From DATLYB01 sp964502525 (GTDB taxonomy: Bacteria; Bacteroidota; Bacteroidia; Chitinophagales; CAIOSU01), in assembly GCA_964502525.1 (NCBI GenBank), contig CAZCXH010000016.1:1-48201 (forward strand): a stretch of DNA of 48,201 nt, in the 5' to 3' direction. The notes below the pieces were generated by a model that saw only the letters and a program-made list of their open reading frames with translations, was not told the DNA's origin and ran no database searches. Position numbers and translations under genes: made by a program. The first letter of the stretch is position 1. Every line of letters begins with the position of its first letter. Positions 17,584 through 23,320 of this stretch are shown here, piece after piece.

Positions 17584-18921
17584 CTACTTGTTCTTTTTTT
17601 CTAATACAGTTGGTCTGATTGAAATCAGGTAATTCCTCACCGCAGTGTATGAAACGATGTTGTGCTTGAAATGCTCTTTTGCTTTTTCTGTCTCCGCTTC
17701 GGTGGCGCTGAACTGGTTGAGGATGTTCAGCAGGTGCATCTTCATGTGCCCTTTCTGAATGCCCACGGTGGTCATGGATTTCACGGCTGAGAAATTATTG
17801 GCAAGACCAACCGCTGAAGCTATTTTCATCAGCTCGCGCGCGTTGGGGCTGCCGAGCATCTCGAAAGAGCGCTTCACCATCGGATGCAGGCTGGTAAGCC
17901 CGCCCACCACTCCTAGCGCAAGCGGCACTTCGATGGAATAATGGAATTTTCCGTTCACTAATTTGACGTCAGACAAACTTTGATACCGCCCGTTCCGCGC
18001 TGCATACGCATGACCGCAGGCTTCCGTAGCGCGGAAGTCATTGCCGGTGGCGAGGATCACAGAGTCAATACCGTTCATGATTCCCTTGTTGTGTGTAGTG
18101 GCGCGATAAACGTCCACCTTGGCGATCTTCACCGCCTTGGCAAATTTTGCTGCGAATGCTTCCGCCTCCATCCCTTCAACCTCACCCAAATCCGGTATGG
18201 CGCATTCCACCCATGTGCGCACAAGGCAATCGGGCGTATAGTTGGAGAGTATGCACATGATGATGTTGATGTCGCGCTCCTCGTCATCAAAATCGGGATA
18301 TTTCAACGCCTCTTCCTTCAGCGTGGCGGCAAAGCTCTCAAGCACCGAGTTGATGAAATTGGCGCCCATGGATTCGCACGTCTCAAACGAACACCGCAAC
18401 TGGTAGTATTCAGGGTCGAAAGAAGTCATATCAACCGGCTCTATGTCGAGGATGCCGCCTCCTCGCTTCTCCATATTACGCGTGATGGGGTGGGCGTTAC
18501 GGATCAAAACCGGCTTGATAGCTTTGATGAATTTCTTTAAGATCTGGAAATCTCCCTTCCAGTTGAAATGCACCTGCCCGATTTTCACCGTTGAAATCAC
18601 CTCAGAATGGAACCCGCCCCGTTCTTTCCAGAATTTGGCGCTGCGTGAGGCGGCAGCCACCACCGAACTTTCCTCAATCACCATCGGCACCGCATACAAT
18701 TTCCCGTTGATAAGAAAATTCGGGGCGATATTGAAGGGCATGTAAAAGTTGGTGACCGTGTTTTCACTGAACTCGTCCAATAACTTTTGCAGCCTGGGGT
18801 CGCTATGCCAGTAGCTTTGAAATTCGCGGATCACCTCATCAGGATTTTCAAAGAAGTTGTTCGCCAGCCATTCGAGCTTGGCTTTCTTCGACAGCTTGGA
18901 AAAACCTTCGATTGATTTCAT
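17584..18921 (-). CDS. mvaA: Hydroxymethylglutaryl-CoA reductase, class II
   Basis: A 445-residue enzyme interconverting HMG-CoA and mevalonate, for isoprenoid synthesis by the mevalonate route (or mevalonate degradation). Landmarks: the glutamate in VPMVIEESSVVAAASRSAKF, the catalytic lysine and aspartate in THNKGIMNGIDSVILATGND, and the C-terminal histidine in KGHMKMHLLNIL. The length and absence of membrane segments fit class II bacterial enzymes. An oddity is the sequence CESMGANFINSVLE where DAMGxN is usual. In Bacteroidota this enzyme normally supports biosynthesis, so the family's degradative label need not apply. No other mevalonate genes are in the window. Confidence 0.92.
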   Translation of the reverse strand: MKSIEGFSKLSKKAKLEWLANNFFENPDEVIREFQSYWHSDPRLQKLLDEFSENTVTNFYMPFNIAPNFLINGKLYAVPMVIEESSVVAAASRSAKFWKERGGFHSEVISTVKIGQVHFNWKGDFQILKKFIKAIKPVLIRNAHPITRNMEKRGGGILDIEPVDMTSFDPEYYQLRCSFETCESMGANFINSVLESFAATLKEEALKYPDFDDEERDINIIMCILSNYTPDCLVRTWVECAIPDLGEVEGMEAEAFAAKFAKAVKIAKVDVYRATTHNKGIMNGIDSVILATGNDFRATEACGHAYAARNGRYQSLSDVKLVNGKFHYSIEVPLALGVVGGLTSLHPMVKRSFEMLGSPNARELMKIASAVGLANNFSAVKSMTTVGIQKGHMKMHLLNILNQFSATEAETEKAKEHFKHNIVSYTAVRNYLISIRPTVLEKKNK

Positions 18922-19406
18922 GGATTAAAATTAGCCTTCTTTCAATTTAACATGAATGACATTGAAAGTCAGATTTATTTCCGAAAGTTACACAAGGAGT
19001 TTTTTGGAAAAGCTAACAAAAGTCAATGTCATGAGGATGCAAATGTACCCCTCTCAATTTTTAGAAGGATGTCCTGGCATTTTCCCTCTCCTCCAGAAGG
19101 ACCACCTGGAGAGGGACAGAACCCCACAAACGGGGTCAGAGTGAGGTTTGCGTGAGATCAATTTTATTTTTATTCGTCAGGCAACGTTATATCGGCATCG
19201 GCAAACCCAGCGCTTTGCCATGCCGTGAAATTTCTCTACAGGTATTCGGAACCATTGCAGCAAATAATATTGTGATAACTTCTGATAACACTGCTCAGGA
19301 TTTGCTTTGGCTCATAACCGGACTGCAAAAGAAATAGCTGAACTGAAACAACAGTTAGCGGTTGCTGAGGAAAAATAATACCGCACTATTTCAGGCGCAT
19401 TCTTTT
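18922..19406. other. Intergenic stretch with repeat and a possible gene remnant
   Basis: No convincing gene. It holds a 10-base inverted pair (ATGACATTGA at 18956 and TCAATGTCAT at 19023), the CCCTCTCC-type repeat at 19084-19147, and at 19300-19377 a short open plus-strand stretch reading FALAHNRTAKEIAELKQQLA then VAEEK and a stop. The last looks like the coiled-coil tail of a lost gene. The short open frames here have no family resemblance. Confidence 0.5.
19084..19147. repeat. CCCTCTCC-type palindromic repeat, longer copy
   Basis: Contains CCCTCTCCTCCAGAAGG and CCACCTGGAGAGGG, which pair as a hairpin, followed by CCCCACAAACGGGG (a second small hairpin) and GTGAGG. It shares landmarks and order with the shorter copy at 8821-8854. 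Confidence 0.6.
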
Positions 19407-20927
19407 TTAACGGACGACCGGCTGTGTTCGTTGCGTAGAGCGCTGGCTTTTGCCTCTCTGCGCCCGGGCGCAGCGCCCGCACCATGACCCTGAGAGGATG
19501 CCGTGCGCGTCTCTGCGCCAGCGATGTCCCTCCGCGCATTCCCATTCCATTAAAGCCTTATTATTCAAATATACTTTAGAGAGGCATCTCCCTCCCTTTT
19601 GCTTTGCGAAGGCTCTCATCTCCCCGATGGTGTGCTTTTTTACTCCCGCGCATTCCGGGCACCACGCCCCTGAAAGGATGCCGTGCGCGTCTCTGCGCCA
19701 GCGGTGTCCCTTGGCGCACTCCCATTCCAATACATTCTTATTATTTGAATATACTTTAGAGAGACATCTCCCTCCTTTTTGCTTCGCGATGGTTCTTATT
19801 TCTTCGATAGTGTACTTTTTCACTCCCGCACATTCCGGGCACCAATGCCCGCCCCTGATGCTGCCTGGAACCGCTTTCCAGCGATGTCCTTCTTTGCATT
19901 CCCATAGCAGAGGGCTGCCGCTTTTTACATAATTTTCCGACACACACTTTCCTCCCTTGCGCTTCGCGAGTTTCTGCAGTTCAGCCAAGTAGTCCTCCTT
20001 CACGCATTTGTCGCACCATGATCCCTCCACCATTGCGGAGGCAGACGCTTTCCACCGGTGTCCTTGCTTGCATTCCCATGCCAGGGGCGCTCGTATATGC
20101 TGGTATCTCTCTGATAAGCACCGCCCCTCTTTCGCGCGGGCTAATTTCCGCATATCCTCAATGGTATATTTTCCCGCCTCAAGGTAGGCGCACTTCCTGC
20201 ACCAATCCCCGCTTTTTACCCCGTTGGGCGTTGCCTGCCACACATGCTTTTTGCTGCATTGCCAGGCAAGCTTCGTTTCGCTATTGATATACTTTGGCGA
20301 TAAGCACTGCCCGCCCCGTTGCTTTGCCAGCTTCTGCATGTTCTCGATGGTGTCGCGCTGGCTTATGCCTATGCGCGCGTGGGCGCAGCGTCCGCACCAT
20401 GCCCCTGAAAGTATCCCGTGCGCGTCCCTTCGCCACCGATGCCCCTCCGCACATTCCCATAGCAGTGCGCCTTTGTTATTGGAATATTTTTTCGACAGGC
20501 ACTTTCCCCCCTTCTTCTCTGCGATTTTTCTGATTTCCTCAATGGTGTGCTTCTTTACTCCCGCGCATTCCGGGCACCAGTGCCCGTTCTTAATGTGGCT
20601 TGGCACCGCTTTCCAGCGATGTCCTTCCTTGCATTCCCACTGCAGATAAACGGTGCTGTTCACATAGTTTTCTGACAGGCATTTCCCACCTTTGCGGCTC
20701 ACTAATTCCTGCAGCTCGGCAAGCCGCTCTGCGCGAAATTCTTCCTTCACGCACATCACACACCATCCCCCCTGCATAATCACGGCTGGCATTGCATCCC
20801 AGCTGTGTCCCCGGCTGCATCGCCATGCAAGAGGTGAATAGAGATTGCGGTATTCTTTTGATAAGCACCGCCCCCCTTTGGCGCGGGCGAATTCACACAT
20901 GTCATCAAGGGTATATTTTGTCGCCAT
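19407..20927 (-). CDS. Eight-repeat zinc-ribbon protein
   Basis: A 506-residue cytoplasmic protein built entirely of eight tandem units of about 60 residues (approximate starts 4, 67, 127, 191, 253, 312, 372, 432). Each unit has a helix, a GGKCLSxxY turn, a LxWxCxxGHxW motif and a closing WCxxC, for example LLWECAEGHRWRRDAHG then SGAWCGRC. Four Cys or His positions per unit would bind one zinc. The units resemble the DUF4379/zinc-ribbon repeats found in bacteria and giant viruses, sometimes next to nucleases. No enzymatic domain is present. Units 1-3 closely match units 5-7 and unit 8 matches unit 7, showing stepwise duplication. A nucleic-acid or protein-binding role is inferred only. Confidence 0.75.
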   Translation of the reverse strand: MATKYTLDDMCEFARAKGGRCLSKEYRNLYSPLAWRCSRGHSWDAMPAVIMQGGWCVMCVKEEFRAERLAELQELVSRKGGKCLSENYVNSTVYLQWECKEGHRWKAVPSHIKNGHWCPECAGVKKHTIEEIRKIAEKKGGKCLSKKYSNNKGALLWECAEGHRWRRDAHGILSGAWCGRCAHARIGISQRDTIENMQKLAKQRGGQCLSPKYINSETKLAWQCSKKHVWQATPNGVKSGDWCRKCAYLEAGKYTIEDMRKLARAKEGRCLSERYQHIRAPLAWECKQGHRWKASASAMVEGSWCDKCVKEDYLAELQKLAKRKGGKCVSENYVKSGSPLLWECKEGHRWKAVPGSIRGGHWCPECAGVKKYTIEEIRTIAKQKGGRCLSKVYSNNKNVLEWECAKGHRWRRDAHGILSGAWCPECAGVKKHTIGEMRAFAKQKGGRCLSKVYLNNKALMEWECAEGHRWRRDAHGILSGSWCGRCARAQRGKSQRSTQRTQPVVR

Positions 20928-21045
20928 TTCTCCGGCTGAAAGTAGACGTTCTGAGTAAAATTTAAAAGATGAAGTATTTGACTACAGATGGGACTTTTGG
21001 ACTTATGATATAATATCTACTGGGGTGCACCATTAATCTTTCGTT
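20928..21045. other. Upstream region of the zinc-ribbon gene
   Basis: AT-rich sequence between the zinc-ribbon gene start and the MITE-like element. The minus strand has TACTTTCA about 20 bases upstream of the start codon, a weak match to the TAnnTTTG box. I see no other gene. Confidence 0.35.
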
Positions 21046-21179
21046 TATACTTTGAACGGGATAAATTACGCCATTGAGCCGTTTACGGTTTACAGTTTGG
21101 AAAAATACAACCGTAAACCGTAAACATGTAAACTGTAAACAGAAGTAAAAATGTGAGATTTTATCCCGCGCACAGTTTT
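21046..21179. mobile_element. MITE-like element, copy A
   Basis: A 134-base element with imperfect terminal inverted repeats: TATACTTTGAACGGGATAAA at the left and TTTTATCCCGCGCACAGT at the right. The core has GTTTACGGTTTACAGTTT and its reverse complement. The copy at 47504-47621 has the same order of blocks (TTGAACGGGATA, CGCCATTGAGCCGTTTACGG, TTTTATCCCGCGC) in the opposite orientation. It has no coding capacity. The rest of the gap, 21180-21399, shows no gene. Confidence 0.75.
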
Positions 21180-21399
21180 AAAAAATATAATACAGATTCT
21201 TCTCCTCATAACCCCTGTCGCAATCCGCCCCTCACATTCCGTATTCACACCCTCTTAAATTTATTATGTGCAAGCGATAAACAATTTTCCGCACTTATGC
21301 CAATTAGCCGATGGCACCTTATCAACTCATGGTTGTTTCCGCATAGTGGCAGCTTAGCCAACCATAACGGGTTATAAATTTTTTTCGGGAAAAATCGAA

Positions 21400-22326
21400 T
21401 CAATCCTCCAGGGATATGTCGAACTGCACGAGGTCAATGAATTCCCTCACGCGGTCATCAAGATCTTCCTGCGAAATATTTTTGAGTCTTTCAATCCCGA
21501 ACTTTTCCACGCAGAATGAGGCAAGCGCTGATCCGAAAATAATTCCCCTTTTCAGGTTGTCAAACGAAATATCCCTCGTGGCGGCAATGTGCCCGATGAA
21601 GCCTCCTGCAAACGTGTCGCCCGCACCGGTCGGGTCATACACTTCTTCCAGCGGGATGGCCGGGGCGAAGAACACGTCCCTTTCATGAAACAGCAGCGCG
21701 CCATTTTCGCCCTTTTTGATAACCAGATACCGCGGACCCATCTTCAAAATTTTTCTTGCCGCTTTGATAAGGCTGAACTCCTGCGAAAGCTGCCTTGCCT
21801 CTTCGTCATTGACAGCAAGCACGTCAATCATCTTTAAAACTTTGTCCAAAGCCTCCCGCTGCGTATCCATCCAATAATTCATCGTGTCAAGCACAATAAG
21901 CCGGGGTTTCTTTTTCATCTGTTCAATTACGCGGATTTGGACCTGCGGGGTAAGGTTTCCCAGCATCAGGAAATCGCTGCTCTTGTATTTTTCAGGAAGT
22001 TCAGGAACGAAGTCAGCAAGCACGTTCAATTCGGTGGATAACGTAGTGCGGGTATTCATGTCAAGATGATATTTCCCTGACCAGAAGAATGACTTCTGAC
22101 CATTTTTAACTTGAAGTCCTTCGGTGTTGATCCCTCTTTTCCGGAGGTCTTCAATCTCCTTTTTAGGAAAATCATCCCCGATCACTGAAACGAGGTTGAT
22201 GTCTTTTGTGAAATAAGAAGCTGCCCAGGTGATATAAGTAGCAGCCCCGCCCACGATGCGGTCTGTTTTCCCAAAAGGCGTCTCAATGGCGTCAAAGGCA
22301 ACGGTTCCAACAACAAGGAGGCTCAT
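21400..22326 (-). CDS. PfkB family carbohydrate kinase
   Basis: A 308-residue ribokinase-like sugar or nucleoside kinase. ATG 22326 is chosen because the family consensus begins there (MSLLVVGTVAFDAIETPFG); the upstream extension from 22362 is not family-like. The substrate-binding GG is in IVGGAATYITWAAS. The second PfkB signature with the catalytic Asp is DPTGAGDTFAGGFIGHIA, and the preceding strand VIKKGENGALLF binds ATP. It has no close functional neighbour to indicate its sugar. It is divergent from the tRNA/GIY-YIG locus. Confidence 0.9.
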   Translation of the reverse strand: MSLLVVGTVAFDAIETPFGKTDRIVGGAATYITWAASYFTKDINLVSVIGDDFPKKEIEDLRKRGINTEGLQVKNGQKSFFWSGKYHLDMNTRTTLSTELNVLADFVPELPEKYKSSDFLMLGNLTPQVQIRVIEQMKKKPRLIVLDTMNYWMDTQREALDKVLKMIDVLAVNDEEARQLSQEFSLIKAARKILKMGPRYLVIKKGENGALLFHERDVFFAPAIPLEEVYDPTGAGDTFAGGFIGHIAATRDISFDNLKRGIIFGSALASFCVEKFGIERLKNISQEDLDDRVREFIDLVQFDISLED

Positions 22327-22356
22327 GAAATTAGGTTGTAAAAAGAATCGCAAATA

Positions 22357-22387
22357 TTGCATTATTTATCTGCATCGGCTAACTTTG
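22357..22387 (+). promoter_or_regulatory. Promoter upstream of the tRNA/GIY-YIG array
   Basis: TTG (22357-22359) and TAACTTTG (22380-22387), separated by 20 bases, fit the Bacteroidota -33 and -7 boxes. Predicted initiation is near 22392, about 15 bases before the first tRNA-like sequence. I found no equivalent pair directly in front of the intact tRNA-Asn. Confidence 0.6.
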
Positions 22388-22407
22388 GCGACCATTGTTT
22401 AAAAAAT

Positions 22408-22481
22408 TCCTCCTTAGCTCAGTTGGTTAGAGCGGCTGGTCTGCCTAAGGCAGATAGGTTAAGAGTTGGGGTGCAGGAGGG
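22408..22481 (+). pseudogene. tRNA-Asn-like sequence, unit 1
   Basis: Positions 22408-22439 are identical to the first 32 bases of the intact tRNA-Asn (acceptor 5' strand TCCTCCT, full D arm, start of the anticodon stem). The next 35 bases are different: TCTGCC-TAA-GGCAGA makes its own hairpin and no proper T arm forms. The end, AGGAGGG (22475-22481), can still pair with TCCTCCT. It has no anticodon arm of normal geometry, no GTTCRA T loop and no CCA, so it is unlikely to act as a tRNA. The plus-strand frame of the nuclease gene stays open across it. Confidence 0.7.
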
Positions 22482-22491
22482 TATTCTTTCG

Positions 22492-22746
22492 ATGTTCTTT
22501 ATGTTTTATGTTTACGTCATTAAGAGTTTGAAGAGTGGTGAATTATACAAAGGTTCAACCGAGAATCTGAAGGCTCGGGTTGAAGCTCATAATTCAGGTC
22601 CTAGCCCGTACACAAAAGGGAAAGGCCCTTGGGAACTTGTTTACCACGAAAAGTTTTCAAGCCGGAGTGGAGCGATGAAAAGAGAGAAAGTTTTGAAATC
22701 AGGAAAGGGAAGAGAATGGCTGAAACAGAAATTGAGTAATGATTAA
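22492..22746 (+). CDS. Small GIY-YIG endonuclease, copy 1
   Basis: An 84-residue single-domain nuclease from ATG 22492. It has the GIY-like strand (YVYVIKSLKSGELY), the YIG-like KGSTENLKAR with the catalytic arginine, then HNSG, and the metal-binding glutamate in AMKREKVLKSGKGREWL. All catalytic positions appear present. A longer frame runs upstream through the tRNA-like sequence, but ATG 22492 matches the family start, and AGGAGGG (the tRNA acceptor 3' strand) sits 10 bases before it as a possible ribosome binding site. Family members cleave DNA; the target here is not known. Confidence 0.88.
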   Translation: MFFMFYVYVIKSLKSGELYKGSTENLKARVEAHNSGPSPYTKGKGPWELVYHEKFSSRSGAMKREKVLKSGKGREWLKQKLSND

Positions 22747-22754
22747 TTACATAT

Positions 22755-22828
22755 TCCTCCTTAGCTCAGTTGGTTAGAGCGGCTGGTCTGCCTAAGGCAG
22801 ATAGGTTAAGAGTTGGGGTGCAGGAGGG
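22755..22828 (+). pseudogene. tRNA-Asn-like sequence, unit 2
   Basis: Identical to the unit 1 copy: intact acceptor and D arm of tRNA-Asn, then a substituted middle with an aberrant anticodon region and no T arm. Confidence 0.7.
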
Positions 22829-22838
22829 TATTCTTTCG

Positions 22839-23093
22839 ATGTTCTTTATGTTTTATGTTTACGTCATTAAGAGTTTGAAGAGTGGTGAATTATACAAAGG
22901 TTCAACCGAGAATCTGAAGGCTCGGGTTGAAGCTCATAATTCAGGTCCTAGCCCGTACACAAAAGGGAAAGGCCCTTGGGAACTTGTTTACCACGAAAAG
23001 TTTTCAAGCCGGAGTGGAGCGATGAAAAGAGAGAAAGTTTTGAAATCAGGAAAGGGAAGAGAATGGCTGAAACAGAAATTGAGTAATGATTAA
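22839..23093 (+). CDS. Small GIY-YIG endonuclease, copy 2
   Basis: Encodes the same 84 residues as copy 1, with identical flanking DNA, 347 bases downstream. It ends eight bases before the intact tRNA-Asn (23102). The lack of any difference implies a very recent duplication, ongoing gene conversion, or an assembly artefact. Confidence 0.87.
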   Translation: MFFMFYVYVIKSLKSGELYKGSTENLKARVEAHNSGPSPYTKGKGPWELVYHEKFSSRSGAMKREKVLKSGKGREWLKQKLSND

Positions 23094-23101
23094 TTACATA
23101 T

Positions 23102-23175
23102 TCCTCCTTAGCTCAGTTGGTTAGAGCGGCTGGCTGTTAACCAGTAGGTCCTAGGTTCAAGTCCTAGAGGAGGAG
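23102..23175 (+). tRNA. tRNA-Asn (anticodon GTT), CCA encoded
   Basis: Complete cloverleaf: acceptor TCCTCCT/AGGAGGA, D stem GCTC/GAGC with loop AGTTGGTTA, anticodon stem GCTGG/CCAGT with loop CTGTTAA (anticodon GTT), variable AGGTC, T stem CTAGG/CCTAG with loop TTCAAGT, discriminator G. The CCA end is encoded at 23176-23178. A hairpin terminator follows at 23187. It has no visible promoter directly upstream; the nearest good one is before the GIY-YIG array. Confidence 0.97.
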
Positions 23176-23186
23176 CCAAGTTGGAC

Positions 23187-23212
23187 AAGCCGTCATTTTT
23201 GACGGCTTTTTC
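23187..23212 (+). terminator. Rho-independent terminator after tRNA-Asn
   Basis: A nine-base stem AAGCCGTCA/TGACGGCTT with a short T loop, followed by a run of T. Confidence 0.88.
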
Positions 23213-23320
23213 ATTTTCTGCCTCTCCGAAACCATTGATATTGTTGGTTAGTAGCTGAATAGCCGTGTTCAACTTAGTGGTGAGTCCGTATAAAGAACAA
23301 TTTTTAGAACCGTCAGGAAA

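Larger units (their letters stand above)
22408..23101 (+). repeat. Perfect 347-bp tandem duplication (tRNA-like + GIY-YIG unit)
   Basis: Two units, 22408-22754 and 22755-23101, appear base-for-base identical. Each consists of a 74-base tRNA-like sequence, a GIY-YIG gene and an AT-rich tail ending in ACATAT. The third repeat of the tRNA 5' part is the intact tRNA-Asn at 23102, which starts exactly one period later. The array could be real or, since it is perfect, partly an assembly product. Confidence 0.9.

Noticed and set aside
18952..19155. Short plus-strand open frames in the gap after HMG-CoA reductase
   Set aside because: They run through the CCCTCTCC-type repeat, overlap each other and have no family resemblance.
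19407..20927. CRISPR or DNA-level tandem repeat
   Set aside because: The repetition is at the level of protein units of about 180 bases with many differences, no short direct repeats or spacers, and no cas genes.
22408..22481. A functional tRNA-Leu or other tRNA in the first unit
   Set aside because: An anticodon-like TAA loop can be drawn, but the T arm does not pair, the conserved T-loop bases are absent and there is no CCA. It is kept as a tRNA-like pseudogene.
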